Part shown: positions 9,324 to 18,136 of the stretch, in pieces
How the letters are laid out: the number at the start of each line of letters is the position of its first letter
How positions within the stretch are numbered: the first letter of the stretch is position 1
Source: Rhodobiaceae bacterium
GTDB lineage: Bacteria; Pseudomonadota; Alphaproteobacteria; RS24
Assembly (NCBI GenBank): GCA_024645085.1
Contig: JAHEGN010000021.1
Coordinates: forward strand, 1-40,639
Reading direction: 5' to 3'
DNA: 40,639 nt
Notes under the pieces: generated by a model
Told to the model about the DNA's origin: nothing
Database searches by the model: none
What the model saw: the letters and a program-made list of their open reading frames with translations, nothing else
Position numbers and translations under genes: made by a program

Positions 9324-10568
9324 ATGTCCAAAACCAGCACTGGTCCGTTTTTTGGATGGGCGGTTTTAATCGCCATTGGATACAGTCTGATGATTGGCGC
9401 CGGTTTGGTGTTTTACGCCATGTCGGTTTTGCTTGAGACGATTGTCTCATCGACCAGTTTCTCAGTCTCGCAAATATCGACTGCCAACACGATTTTTCTG
9501 CTGACGGCGGGCTTTATGGGGATTGCCGTTGGCGAAATGATTTCGCGCTATGACGTGCGCTATACCGTCTGCAGTGGCGCCCTTGTTTTATTAGCCAGTT
9601 TTTATCTTTTGCCCGAAACCAGTAGCCTTTGGGAAATCTATGCTTGTTATGTGCTGATTGGCATTGGCTATGCGATGACTGCGCTTGTGCCAGCCACGAC
9701 ACTGGTGGCCCGCTGGTTTATCCGCCGCCGCGCCTTGGCTTTGGCGTTGACGCAATCAGGGCTATCGCTTGGCGGTATTGTGTTGACGCCGCTTCTGGCT
9801 GGCTTGCTGTCGGAGTTTGGCCTGACCGCCATGCGCGGGCCGGTGCCGGTAATACTGATTTTATTAATCGTGCCTTTGTCTTTGCTGCTGATGCGCCCCG
9901 ACCCGCATGATATGGGGCTGACACCGGACGGCGACACATTAGAAGCCGGCCAGACACCGGCGTCGCAAATCGGCATGAGCGCCACACAAGCCATTCGCAC
10001 GCGGTTTTTTATTCTCAGCGCCATTGCGTCTGTTTTTGCCATGGCCACGCAAGTTGGCACGATTGCGCATATTTTTAATTGGGGCTTGGAACGCGCCGAC
10101 GCCGCCACTGCCGCGGCAACTTTGGCGCTGATGGCGTTTTGCTCGCTTACTGGACGGCTGATTTGCGGTGCCTTTTTAGACCGGCTGAATATTTATCCAT
10201 TTGTGTTGGCACTGTATTTGCTGCAAGCGCTGGCAATGATTGGCATTGCCTTTGCCGAGGGCTATTTAATGGTGACGCTAATGACAGTGTTGTTTGGCGC
10301 CACGGTTGGCAATATTTTGATGTCGCAGCCATTGCTCATAGGCAAAGCCTTTGGCGTGCGCGAGTTTCCGCGCATTTTGAGCGTTAATCAATTGATTATG
10401 AATGGCGGCGTGTCGCTGGGGCCACTGCTGATTGGTCTGGTTTATGATTTTGGCGGCGGCTATCAAAATGCGTTTATTCTGGTCGGCCTGATTAGCCTGC
10501 TGGCTTTTGTCTGCCTGTGGTTGGCTGGCAGCCCGTCATCTGTCGCGGCCGAATTTGAGACAAAATAA
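9324..10568 (+). CDS. MFS transporter (monocarboxylate/oxalate-antiporter type)
   Basis: A 414-residue major facilitator with about 12 membrane helices. The start GPFFGWAVLIAIGYSLMIGAG and the overall layout resemble the OFA/MCT (oxalate-formate antiporter or monocarboxylate) branch. The loop between helices 2 and 3 is weakly basic, helix 5 has a GLSLGGIVLTPL segment, and a cytoplasmic loop near residue 200-230 splits the two halves. The frame is open 65 codons further upstream, but that part lies over the GST gene. The ATG at 9324 has GGGAGAG upstream and starts exactly at the first helix. It is divergent from the GST gene and ends in a clear hairpin terminator. A shared promoter region suggests it moves a substrate or product of the minus-strand cluster. 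Confidence 0.85.
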   Translation: MSKTSTGPFFGWAVLIAIGYSLMIGAGLVFYAMSVLLETIVSSTSFSVSQISTANTIFLLTAGFMGIAVGEMISRYDVRYTVCSGALVLLASFYLLPETSSLWEIYACYVLIGIGYAMTALVPATTLVARWFIRRRALALALTQSGLSLGGIVLTPLLAGLLSEFGLTAMRGPVPVILILLIVPLSLLLMRPDPHDMGLTPDGDTLEAGQTPASQIGMSATQAIRTRFFILSAIASVFAMATQVGTIAHIFNWGLERADAATAAATLALMAFCSLTGRLICGAFLDRLNIYPFVLALYLLQALAMIGIAFAEGYLMVTLMTVLFGATVGNILMSQPLLIGKAFGVREFPRILSVNQLIMNGGVSLGPLLIGLVYDFGGGYQNAFILVGLISLLAFVCLWLAGSPSSVAAEFETK

Positions 10569-10602
10569 ACGGCAATAAGAGCCGCCGCCCCTATTGCCGT
10601 TT
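10567..10602. terminator. Bidirectional hairpin terminator between MFS and OYE genes
   Basis: A perfect 11-base-pair inverted repeat has arms AAACGGCAATA (10567-10577) and TATTGCCGTTT (10592-10602) with a 14-base GC-rich loop. The left arm overlaps the MFS stop codon. It sits between two convergent genes, and its A/T-rich ends give short T runs in both directions, which fits termination of both transcripts. Confidence 0.75.
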
Positions 10603-10618
10603 AATTAAACGCCAGCGC

Positions 10619-11719
10619 TTAGGTCAGGCGTGATAAATCTTCTTTTGAATAAGCATTGAGGTCGCCGATGTGACCATCACGCACTTTATTGGCCCAATCT
10701 GGATTAGCCAAAAGCGCCCGACCGACACCAACCAAATCAAATTCGCCATCATCAAGACGTTGCACCAGACCGTCAATCGGCGCGGCAGCGGCGCCCTCGC
10801 CGACAAAGGCGTTAATAAAGTCGCTGTCGAGACCAACTGAGCCGACGGTAATGGTTGGCACGCCGGAGAGTTTTTTCACCCAGCCAGCCAGGTTCAACTC
10901 TGAGCCTTCGAATTCTGGCTCCCAGAAACGCCGTGTTGAGCAATCAAAACAATCGACGCCAGCGGCTTGCAATGGTTCGAGGAAAGCCTTGAGTTGGTCT
11001 GGGTCTGTGGCCATTTTATGCTCAAAATCTTGCTGTTTCCATTGTGAGAAACGCAAAATAAGCGGGAAGTCGTCACCCACTTCAGCCCGCGTGCGGGAAA
11101 TAATTTCGCTGGCAAAACGCGTGCGCTCCGGCAATTCACCGCCGAATTCATCATCGCGCACATTGGTACCTTCCCAGAAGAAGAGATCGATTAAATAGCC
11201 ATGCGCGCCGTGGAATTGCACGCCGTCAAAACCCAGTTCTTTGGCCGAAACAGCGGCGCTGACGTAAGCGTCGATAATGTCTTCGACTTCTTGCTTGCTC
11301 AGCGATACGCCGGTTTCTTTGCCGGGATATTTCAACCCTGATGGCGACACAGTGCGGGTTTCTGGCGATGGGCCAGTGCCTTCAGGGCGCATGGCACCCA
11401 TGTGCCAGATTTGCGGCATAATCAGACCACCGCCCTCATGCACTTCATCAACCACACGCTGCCAACCGGCCAGAGCTTCAGCGGTGTGGAAATTTGGAAT
11501 TTTCGGGTCCCCACTGGCTGAGCCATGATTAATCGTTGTGCCCTCAGTGATAATCAGGCCAGTGCCGCCTTCGGCGCGGCGCCGGTAATAGGCCGCGACA
11601 TCTTCAGTTGGAATGCCATCAGGCGAAAAACTGCGGGTCATCGGCGCCATCACGATACGGTTGGGAATTTCCAATTTATTAAGGGTGAAGGGTTTAAAAA
11701 GCGCAGGAAAATGTGACAT
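10619..11719 (-). CDS. NADH:flavin oxidoreductase, Old Yellow Enzyme family
   Basis: A 365-residue FMN-dependent ene-reductase that reduces activated C=C bonds (for example enones or nitro compounds) with NAD(P)H. The TIM barrel starts LFKPFTLNKLEIPNRIVMAPM. The substrate-anion-binding pair and proton donor lie in FHGAHGYLIDLFFW: His170, His173 and Tyr175, in the H-x2-H-x-Y arrangement. The FMN-phosphate segments near the end (TITVGSVG and DLVGVGRALLANPDW) are present. The open frame extends 70 codons upstream, but those lie over the hspQ promoter and start. The ATG at 11719 has AAAGG upstream and gives the usual length. It is divergent from hspQ, which may point to stress-related expression. 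An exact subclass (NemA, XenA or dienoyl-CoA reductase-like) cannot be set. Confidence 0.9.
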   Translation of the reverse strand: MSHFPALFKPFTLNKLEIPNRIVMAPMTRSFSPDGIPTEDVAAYYRRRAEGGTGLIITEGTTINHGSASGDPKIPNFHTAEALAGWQRVVDEVHEGGGLIMPQIWHMGAMRPEGTGPSPETRTVSPSGLKYPGKETGVSLSKQEVEDIIDAYVSAAVSAKELGFDGVQFHGAHGYLIDLFFWEGTNVRDDEFGGELPERTRFASEIISRTRAEVGDDFPLILRFSQWKQQDFEHKMATDPDQLKAFLEPLQAAGVDCFDCSTRRFWEPEFEGSELNLAGWVKKLSGVPTITVGSVGLDSDFINAFVGEGAAAAPIDGLVQRLDDGEFDLVGVGRALLANPDWANKVRDGHIGDLNAYSKEDLSRLT

Positions 11720-11828
11720 GTGACTACCTTTGTTGAAATATGTTATATTGAGTGCGACACTATCGGTTGATGTGCGTATGTTCAAGCACCAAACAAACCG
11801 TGCAAGCAAAGGCAAGAAAAGGGACGAG

Positions 11829-12158
11829 ATGATTGAAAGAGAAGCAAAATTCCAAATCGGTGAAGTAGTTAAGCACAGAGTTTTTGCTTTTCGCGGGGTA
11901 ATTTTTGACGTCGACCCGACGTTTAGCAATACCGAAGAATGGTGGCTGTCGATTCCCGCCGAAGTCCGCCCGAAGAAGGACCAACCGTTTTATCACCTAT
12001 TGGCCGAAAGCGATGACAGCGAATATATCGCTTATGTATCAGAGCAAAACCTTCTGCGCGACACCAGCGCGCAACCCATTCGCCACCCTGAGGTAAATCA
12101 AATATTTGAAAAATTCGACGGCACGCGCTATTGCGTGCGTGTTAACAATACGCATTAA
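11829..12158 (+). CDS. hspQ: HspQ / YccV-like heat-shock protein
   Basis: A 109-residue protein of the HspQ (YccV) family. In enterobacteria HspQ binds hemimethylated DNA and acts as a specificity factor for Lon protease. The signature blocks are AKFQIGEVVKHRVFAFRGV near the start, FDVDPTF, the KDQPFYHLLAE region and the end with YIAYVSEQNLL. The frame is open from 11730, but the ATG at 11829 is preceded by an AAGGGA site and gives the normal length; ATG 11778 would add a basic 17-residue tail with no good ribosome site. It heads a plus-strand group with the YiiX-like, acyltransferase and YejA-like genes, 20 bases before the first. I saw no convincing heat-shock promoter. Confidence 0.88.
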   Translation: MIEREAKFQIGEVVKHRVFAFRGVIFDVDPTFSNTEEWWLSIPAEVRPKKDQPFYHLLAESDDSEYIAYVSEQNLLRDTSAQPIRHPEVNQIFEKFDGTRYCVRVNNTH

Positions 12159-12178
12159 TTTGTTAGAAAATTAGGCTC

Positions 12179-12982
12179 ATGCTACGTCACATATCGCGCT
12201 TCTTCGCTGGGCTCATTATCCGCTATATCCAAAAGCCGATAATGAATTACCAATCCTATCAGTTCATTCCGCTCGCTGAGCTTGAAAAAAACATGCGCCC
12301 CGGCGATGTGCTGCTAGTTGAGGGCAATCAGCGTGTGTCTTCGGCGATTAAATATCTCACCCAATCAACATGGTCACACGCCGCCTTTTATGTCGGCCGC
12401 GAGGCGGGCTTAAAAGACGAACACGGCCACACGGCGTCTTTGATTGAGGCTGATTTGAGCGATGGTGTGATCAGCGTCTCAATGACCAAATATCTCGGCT
12501 ATAACACGCGCATTTGCCGCCCGTCGCTGATAACCGCTGAGGATAATGCGGCGGTGCAGAAATTCATCATTGAGTCGCTGGGCATGAGCTATGACATTAA
12601 AAATGTTGTCGATTTGGCGCGGTTTTTATTGCCGCAACCGCCGGTGCCAGAAAGCTGGAAACGGCGGATGATTGCGCTGGGCAGCGGCGAGCCATCGCAA
12701 GCCATTTGTTCGACCTTAATTGCGCGTGCGTTTCAGTCGGTTGGCTATCCTATTTTGCCGCAAATCACTCGCGAAAATCAGCGCGAAGTCTTGCATATCC
12801 GCCATCATTCGCTGTTTACGCCGCGCGATTTCGATTTGTCGCCCTATTTTGAAGTGATTAAGCCGACCATTCAAAAACGGCCGGATTATAAAAAATTCGA
12901 ATGGCGCGAAACAGCTGTTGAGGACAGCAAAAAGCGCCCCAAAGTCGCCGCCCTCAAGGAGTCACCAAGCAGTGAGGCGTGA
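12179..12982 (+). CDS. YiiX/YebB-like permuted NlpC/P60 cysteine peptidase
   Basis: A 267-residue protein of the YiiX/YebB (DUF830) group of permuted papain-like hydrolases. In these the catalytic His comes first and the Cys late. I see TWSHAAFYVG (His67), SLIEADL (Glu90) and AICSTLIARAF (Cys177), in the expected order. The N-terminal 20 residues are basic and hydrophobic (RFFAGLIIRYIQK), perhaps a membrane association helix rather than a cleaved signal. Members act on peptide or lipid amide bonds, in some cases in the cell wall. The C-terminal 25 residues are rich in lysine and serine. The stop at 12980-12982 overlaps the start of the acyltransferase gene, so the two are coupled. The substrate is unknown. 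Confidence 0.8.
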   Translation: MLRHISRFFAGLIIRYIQKPIMNYQSYQFIPLAELEKNMRPGDVLLVEGNQRVSSAIKYLTQSTWSHAAFYVGREAGLKDEHGHTASLIEADLSDGVISVSMTKYLGYNTRICRPSLITAEDNAAVQKFIIESLGMSYDIKNVVDLARFLLPQPPVPESWKRRMIALGSGEPSQAICSTLIARAFQSVGYPILPQITRENQREVLHIRHHSLFTPRDFDLSPYFEVIKPTIQKRPDYKKFEWRETAVEDSKKRPKVAALKESPSSEA

Positions 12983-13697
12983 CCATAAACCCTATGCCAT
13001 GCGGCGGCTGATCAATTTTTGCCGCAGGGTTTACACGCGCTACCGCATTGAACCGCAATTTGACAGCGTCGGCAGCGGCCTAGAGCTTATTGGCCCGCGT
13101 GGGTTAGAAATCTACGGCAAGGATATTCATCTTGGCGACCATGTGCATATTTCTACCGCCCGTGGGCAAATGTCACGACTGTGCACTTGGCCCGACGGCG
13201 CCGGCGGCAATGGCCGTATTGATATTGGCAGCTATTGCCTACTGACCCCAGGATTGCAGATTGTTTCAGCGGCGCATGTGCAAATCGGCGACAATGTGAT
13301 GATTGCCAGCCGGGTTTACATTTCTGACGCCGATTGGCACGATATTTATGACCGTCTGGCTTCGCCCGGCCCAACGGCGCCAATTGTTTTGGGCAATAAT
13401 GTATGGCTCGGTGAAGGGGTGAAAGTGTGCAAGGGCGTGACGATTGGCGAAAATAGCGTGATTGGCGCTGGTTCCGTGGTGGCCAGCGATATTCCGGCCA
13501 ATGTTATCGCGGCTGGCAATCCAGCCCGGGAGATTAAAAAGCTCGATACTGCGACCCCGCTCAATCGCCGCGAGACCATGTTTGAAGATAAAGAAAAATA
13601 TGAAAAAACAATGAATTATCTACACTACTTAAACCATAAAGATAATTCCTTTATACATTGGTTCAGACATTTAATCTGGCCGCGACGGGAAGATTAA
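12972..13697 (+). CDS. Hexapeptide-repeat (LbH) acyltransferase
   Basis: A left-handed beta-helix acyltransferase of the LacA/WbbJ type, which acetylates a sugar or similar hydroxyl or amino group. The hexapeptide repeats run from about IYGKDIHLGDHVHIS through IGDNVMIASRVYISDADWHDI (the active-site His region) to VWLGEGVKVCKGVTIGENSVIGAGSVV. For the start I choose GTG at 12972, ten bases after a perfect AAGGAG at 12956-12961, giving 241 residues and an 11-base overlap with the preceding gene; an ATG at 12999 has no ribosome site. The last 40 codons are strikingly AT-rich. It sits 2 bases before the YejA-like gene. The acceptor is unknown; cell-surface sugar or peptidoglycan-related sugar would fit the neighbours. 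Confidence 0.82.
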   Translation: MRRDHKPYAMRRLINFCRRVYTRYRIEPQFDSVGSGLELIGPRGLEIYGKDIHLGDHVHISTARGQMSRLCTWPDGAGGNGRIDIGSYCLLTPGLQIVSAAHVQIGDNVMIASRVYISDADWHDIYDRLASPGPTAPIVLGNNVWLGEGVKVCKGVTIGENSVIGAGSVVASDIPANVIAAGNPAREIKKLDTATPLNRRETMFEDKEKYEKTMNYLHYLNHKDNSFIHWFRHLIWPRRED

Positions 13698-13699
13698 TC

Positions 13700-15487
13700 A
13701 TGCGGTTTTTACTCTCTACGTTGTTAATTGGCTTGCTTGCCGTGCCACAAAACACGTTGGCACAGCAAGCAACCCATGGGCTGGCCATGCATGGCGAACC
13801 TGCTTTGGCGGCGGATTTTGAACATTATCGGCACGCCGACCCGAGGGCTTTGCGGGGCGGCACTCTGCGGCAGGCGCAATTGGGCAGTTTTGATAGCCTC
13901 AACCCGTTCTCCATTCGTGGCAATGCGGCGCGTAATATTCGGGAACGGGTGTTTGAAAGCCTGCTGGACCGCAATTATGATGAGGCTTTCAGCCTTTATG
14001 GGCTGTTGGCGGAAAGCGTCAGCACGGCCGAAGACCGCTCCAGCGTTACTTTTCGTTTGCGGCCGCAAGCGCGGTTTTCTGACGGTGTGCCGGTGACGAC
14101 GGCGGATGTCGCCTTCACCTTGGAATTGCTCAAAACCCAAGGGCGTCCCAATCATCGCTATTATTATGGCAAAGTCGAAAGCTTTGAGATTACCGACGAC
14201 CGCACGATTACCCTGCATTTTAATGCCGATAATCCCGACCGCGAACTGCCGCTAATTCTCGGTCTGATGCCGATTTTGCCGCGACATATCTATGAAAATC
14301 GCGACATTCAGGCCGCCTCGTTGCAATTACCAGTTGGCTCTGGACCCTATGTGGTTGAAGAAATCGCACCGGGAGCACAAGTGCGGTTTCAAAAACAGGC
14401 GGATTATTGGGCCAAAGACTTGCCATTGATGGTCGGGCGACACAATTTCCAGCTTATTGTCGAGGATTATTTCCGCGATGAAAACACCGCTTTTGAAGCT
14501 TTTAAGGCTGGCGATATCGACATTTGGTTTGAACGCAACCCGCAACGCTGGCTGTCGGGCTATCAATTTCCGGCGGCCAAAGATGGGCGTATTCATAAAA
14601 AGGCGATTCCGCTGGCGACGCCATCGGGTTTGCGCGCCTTTGTTTTAAACACCCGCCGAAACCGTTTGCGAAGCCCCGAATTGCGCCAAGCACTGGACCT
14701 GTTATTTGATTTTCAATGGGTCAATAAAGTTCTGTATGGCGGGGTTTACCAGCGCACAGATAGTTATTTCGGCAATACGCAATTGAGCGCCCAAGGGCGG
14801 CCCGCATCACGCCAAGAAATGGCGCTTTTGCAAGATAGCCCGATCGATAAAACGCAGCTGGCGCGAGGCTATCGCGCGCCGCAAAGCGACGGCTCTGGTC
14901 GTGACCGGCAATTGCGGGGCCAAGCCATGGGCCTATTGCAAGCAGCCGGATATCAGCTCAAGGGCGCGCAATTATATGCTCCCAATGGCCAAGCCGTGCA
15001 GTTGGAAATAATTGTGCAACGGCGCGAAGATGAGCGTTTAGCCCTCGCATGGCGGCGCATGTTGGCGCAAATCGGCATTGATTTATCAGTGCGCCTGCTC
15101 GACGCCAGCCAATATCAGCGACGCCTACAGACCTTTGATTTTGACATTATCGTGTATAATTATTTCGCCTCTTTATCGCCGGGCAATGAACAGGCTTATT
15201 ATTGGGGCTCTGAGGCCGCCACAACGCAGGGTAGCCGCAATTATGCGGGCCTGAGCGATAGCGGATTAGACAATGCCATTGAGGCGCTGACCAAAGCACG
15301 CGGCAGCGACGATTTCATCACTGCCGCCCGTGCCGTTGATCGGGCTTTGATGAGCAGCGGTTATTTCGTGCCGCTGTTTCACAATCCCGTGCAATGGGTC
15401 GCTGCCTGGCATTATGTCGAACACACTGACGCCCACGCCCCCTATGGCGCGCGGGTCGACAGCTGGTGGGTCAATGCCGAGAATTAA
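13700..15487 (+). CDS. Periplasmic oligopeptide-binding protein, YejA-like (SBP family 5)
   Basis: A 595-residue extracellular solute-binding protein of family 5, close to YejA. It starts with a standard signal peptide (RFLLSTLLIGLLAVP, likely cleavage after NTLA). The mature start has the YejA hallmark HGLAMHGEPALAADF, followed by a GGTLRQAQLGSFDSLNPF segment. YejA proteins deliver peptides to the YejBEF importer: microcin C in E. coli, murein peptides in some Rhizobiales. The ATG at 13700 follows a GGGAAG site and leaves only 2 bases after the acyltransferase. An in-frame upstream ATG would lie in the acyltransferase gene and hide the signal peptide. No permease or ATPase gene is adjacent, so the transporter must be encoded elsewhere. 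Confidence 0.88.
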   Translation: MRFLLSTLLIGLLAVPQNTLAQQATHGLAMHGEPALAADFEHYRHADPRALRGGTLRQAQLGSFDSLNPFSIRGNAARNIRERVFESLLDRNYDEAFSLYGLLAESVSTAEDRSSVTFRLRPQARFSDGVPVTTADVAFTLELLKTQGRPNHRYYYGKVESFEITDDRTITLHFNADNPDRELPLILGLMPILPRHIYENRDIQAASLQLPVGSGPYVVEEIAPGAQVRFQKQADYWAKDLPLMVGRHNFQLIVEDYFRDENTAFEAFKAGDIDIWFERNPQRWLSGYQFPAAKDGRIHKKAIPLATPSGLRAFVLNTRRNRLRSPELRQALDLLFDFQWVNKVLYGGVYQRTDSYFGNTQLSAQGRPASRQEMALLQDSPIDKTQLARGYRAPQSDGSGRDRQLRGQAMGLLQAAGYQLKGAQLYAPNGQAVQLEIIVQRREDERLALAWRRMLAQIGIDLSVRLLDASQYQRRLQTFDFDIIVYNYFASLSPGNEQAYYWGSEAATTQGSRNYAGLSDSGLDNAIEALTKARGSDDFITAARAVDRALMSSGYFVPLFHNPVQWVAAWHYVEHTDAHAPYGARVDSWWVNAEN

Positions 15488-15490
15488 ACG

Positions 15491-16618
15491 CTAAATCGCT
15501 TCAGCAGCTTTCAACGCCGCCACATCCTCATCTGAAAAGCCCCATTCATTGAGGGCTGTATCATTATGCTGACCATTGGTCGGCGCCGGGCCTTGGATTT
15601 TGCTTTCCGTACGGCTGAAGCGCGGCGCCACATTGGGCTGCACCACGCCGTCAACTTCAACCAGCGTTTCACGCGCCTGATTATGCGGATGGTGATAGGC
15701 TTCATCCATATCAAGAACCGGCGCATAGCAAATATCAGTGCCCAGCATAATGGCGTCCCATTCGTCGCGGGTTTTGGTCTTAAAGGCATCAGCCACTTTT
15801 TGCTTCAAATCCGGCCAGGCGCTGCGATCCATTTGCGCGTCAAAGGCGCTGTCATCAAAACCGGCTTTTTCGCGCAACAAGGCATAAAACTGCGGTTCGA
15901 TTGAACCAATGGAAACGAATTTGCCGTCGGCGGTTTCGTAAACATCATAAAAATGCGCCGCCCCATCGAGCATGTTATCGCTGCGATTGGTGGTCCAAAT
16001 GCCTGAGGCTTTCATGCCATAGAACATGCTCATCAAAGAAGTGGCGCCATCGGTCATCGCGCAATCAACAACTTGGCCCTTGCCCGATTTGCCAGCTTCA
16101 ATCAGCGCCGCGCAAATGCCCATGGCCAAATATAAAGCGCCGCCGCCGAAATCACCGACCAAATTCAGCGGTGGCACGGGGGCTTCTTTGCGGCCAATGG
16201 CAGCCAAAGCGCCGGTTAAGGCAATGTAGTTAATGTCATGGCCTGCGGCATTGGCCAGCGGCCCATATTGTCCCCAACCGGTCATTCGGCCATAGACCAA
16301 TTTTGGATTGCGCGCCAAACACACATCTGGCCCCAAGCCAAGACGCTCCATCACGCCTGGGCGGAAACCTTCTTGCACAACGTCAGCCGCTTCAATCAAT
16401 TTCAAACAGGCTTCAATGCCTTCTGGCTTTTTCAAATCTAGGGCAACCGATTTGCGGCCACGCGAACCGATGTCGTTGACCGAGCCACCGCGACTGCCTT
16501 TGCGGTCGATACGGATAATTTCAGCCCCCATATCGGACAGCAACATGGCGCAAAACGGCCCTGGCCCAATACCTGCGAATTCAACGATTTTAATGCCATT
16601 AAGTGGACCTTGTCCCAT
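15491..16618 (-). CDS. CaiB/BaiF family, probable alpha-methylacyl-CoA racemase
   Basis: A 375-residue class III CoA-transferase-fold protein. It begins like alpha-methylacyl-CoA racemases ([21 protein letters not shown]) and keeps the three residues known to matter in the mycobacterial racemase at nearly the same numbers: His127 in [14 protein letters not shown], Asp156 in LVGDFGGG and Glu241 in GSIEPQFY. Such enzymes interconvert (2R)- and (2S)-methylacyl-CoA so that branched chains can enter beta-oxidation. CoA transferases of this fold instead use a catalytic Asp at a nearby position, so a transferase role is less likely. It follows ntrC on the same strand with 66 bases between and has its own GGGAGAGA ribosome site. 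It ends 3 bases from the YejA-like stop, convergent. Confidence 0.85.
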   Translation of the reverse strand: MGQGPLNGIKIVEFAGIGPGPFCAMLLSDMGAEIIRIDRKGSRGGSVNDIGSRGRKSVALDLKKPEGIEACLKLIEAADVVQEGFRPGVMERLGLGPDVCLARNPKLVYGRMTGWGQYGPLANAAGHDINYIALTGALAAIGRKEAPVPPLNLVGDFGGGALYLAMGICAALIEAGKSGKGQVVDCAMTDGATSLMSMFYGMKASGIWTTNRSDNMLDGAAHFYDVYETADGKFVSIGSIEPQFYALLREKAGFDDSAFDAQMDRSAWPDLKQKVADAFKTKTRDEWDAIMLGTDICYAPVLDMDEAYHHPHNQARETLVEVDGVVQPNVAPRFSRTESKIQGPAPTNGQHNDTALNEWGFSDEDVAALKAAEAI

Positions 16619-16637
16619 TTGATTCTCTCCCTATCAA

Positions 16638-16666
16638 TTTAGCCGTCAGCTTATCGTCTGGCTAAA
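16638..16666 (-). terminator. Possible hairpin between ntrC and the racemase gene
   Basis: A 7-base inverted repeat, TTTAGCC at 16638-16644 and GGCTAAA at 16660-16666, has a 15-base loop. It lies just after ntrC and before the ribosome site of the racemase gene on the minus strand. There is no good T run behind it, so it may weaken rather than stop transcription, or be chance. Confidence 0.3.
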
Positions 16667-16684
16667 CCAGCGACAAGCCGCATT

Positions 16685-18136
16685 TTATTTCTTGATCCCG
16701 CGCACCACATCAATTTCAAGGTCGCGGATTTTTTTGCGCAATGTATTGCGGTTCAGCCCCAAAAGCTCAGCGGTTTTAATTTGATTGCCGCGCGTCGCCT
16801 GCAAGCTCAGTTCAATCAGTGGCACTTCGACCTCGCGCAGAACGCGCTCATAGAGGCCATTGGGCGGCAAGTCATCGCCATGGCCTTCGAAATAGCTGGT
16901 CAAATGGTAATATAGGCTGTCAATCAAACTGCCCGACTCGCTGACACTATGCGGCGCGGCGGCGTTTTCCGCCTGATTATCACTCAGCTCCATGCGGACG
17001 ATATCGCCGGTAATCACATCTTCGGCATAAAGCGCCGATATGCGGCGCACCAGATTTTCTAATTCGCGCACATTGCCGGGCCATGAATAGGCACGCATCG
17101 CCTCCATGGCTTCGCTGTCATAGGTTTTCATGGCCAAGCCTTCGCGCGCCCCCAGAGCCATAAAATGGCGCACCAAATCGGCAATGTCTTCGCGCCGCTC
17201 GCGCAAAGGTGGCAAGCGCAACGGCACCACATTGAGGCGGAAATACAAATCTTCTCGGAACAAGCCTTGGCGGATGAGCTGGCGCAAATCTTGATGGGTA
17301 GCGGCGATAATTCGCGCATCCGTCTTAATCGCGCGGCGCCCGCCAATCGTCGTATATTCGCCCTCCTGCAAAACTCGCAATAATCGGGTTTGCGTTTCCA
17401 TTGGCATATCGCCAATCTCATCGAGAAATAAAGTGCCGCCTTCGGCTTGTGCAAAACGGCCCTCCATGCGCTGATTGGCGCCGGTGAAAGCGCCCTTTTC
17501 ATGGCCGAATAATTCGCTTTCGATCAATTCACGCGGGATTGCTGCCATGTTCAAGGCAACGAATTCACCGCGTTTACGACGCCCGTAATCATGCAAGGCA
17601 CGGGCCACGAGCTCTTTGCCAGTGCCGCTATCACCGGTGATTAACACGGATAAATCATTTTGCGTCAGCCGCGCCACTGAGCGGTAAATATCTTGCATGG
17701 CCGGCGAGCCGCCAACCAATGGCAGGGCTTCTTCGTCGGACGCGGGCTGGGCGTTGCCAGCCCCTTGTGTTGGCAAATCAATGGCGCGTTGCACGAGGCC
17801 GGTTAATTCGGCCAAGTCAAAGGGCTTGGGGAGATAGTCAAAGGCGCCCTTTTCTGCCGCTGTGATGGCGGTTGCCAGCGTGTTTTTGGCGCTGACCACA
17901 ATGATTGGCAAATCGGGGCGCAATTTTTTAATCCGTGGAATCAAATCAAAAGCATTTTGGTCCGGCATCATCACATCGGTGACAATCACATCGCCCTCGC
18001 CATTGCTGACCCATTGCCATAAAGAAGCGGCAGTGCTGGCGGCGCGGACATCAAATCCGGCGCGCCCCAAGGCTTGCGTTAAAACGGTGCGAATGGCTTT
18101 GTCGTCATCTGCGACCAGAACTGTGCCCTTACTCAT
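16685..18136 (-). CDS. ntrC: Nitrogen regulator NtrC (sigma-54 activator)
   Basis: A 483-residue response regulator that activates sigma-54 promoters for nitrogen assimilation. All three domains are seen: a receiver with the phosphorylated Asp54 in VTDVMMPD, an AAA+ domain with Walker A GDSGTGKE (168-175), the sigma-54 contact loop GAFTGA (215-220) and Walker [10 protein letters not shown], and a C-terminal Fis-type helix-turn-helix ([21 protein letters not shown] region). Upstream open frame beyond 18136 overlaps ntrB and is not used; the ATG at 18136 has AGGAG upstream and overlaps the ntrB stop by 8 bases. The order dusB-ntrB-ntrC is the classical alphaproteobacterial nifR3-ntrB-ntrC operon. 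The ntrY-ntrX pair that often follows is absent here. Confidence 0.97.
   Translation of the reverse strand: MSKGTVLVADDDKAIRTVLTQALGRAGFDVRAASTAASLWQWVSNGEGDVIVTDVMMPDQNAFDLIPRIKKLRPDLPIIVVSAKNTLATAITAAEKGAFDYLPKPFDLAELTGLVQRAIDLPTQGAGNAQPASDEEALPLVGGSPAMQDIYRSVARLTQNDLSVLITGDSGTGKELVARALHDYGRRKRGEFVALNMAAIPRELIESELFGHEKGAFTGANQRMEGRFAQAEGGTLFLDEIGDMPMETQTRLLRVLQEGEYTTIGGRRAIKTDARIIAATHQDLRQLIRQGLFREDLYFRLNVVPLRLPPLRERREDIADLVRHFMALGAREGLAMKTYDSEAMEAMRAYSWPGNVRELENLVRRISALYAEDVITGDIVRMELSDNQAENAAAPHSVSESGSLIDSLYYHLTSYFEGHGDDLPPNGLYERVLREVEVPLIELSLQATRGNQIKTAELLGLNRNTLRKKIRDLEIDVVRGIKK

Noticed and set aside
11720-11828. Heat-shock (RpoH) promoter for hspQ
   Set aside because: A TTGAA-like box is present, but the spacing to a -10-like element is about 20 bases, too long for the RpoH pattern.
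11720-11929. 70-residue N-terminal extension of the OYE protein
   Set aside because: It runs over the divergent hspQ start and adds sequence without family similarity; ATG 11719 has an AAAGG site.
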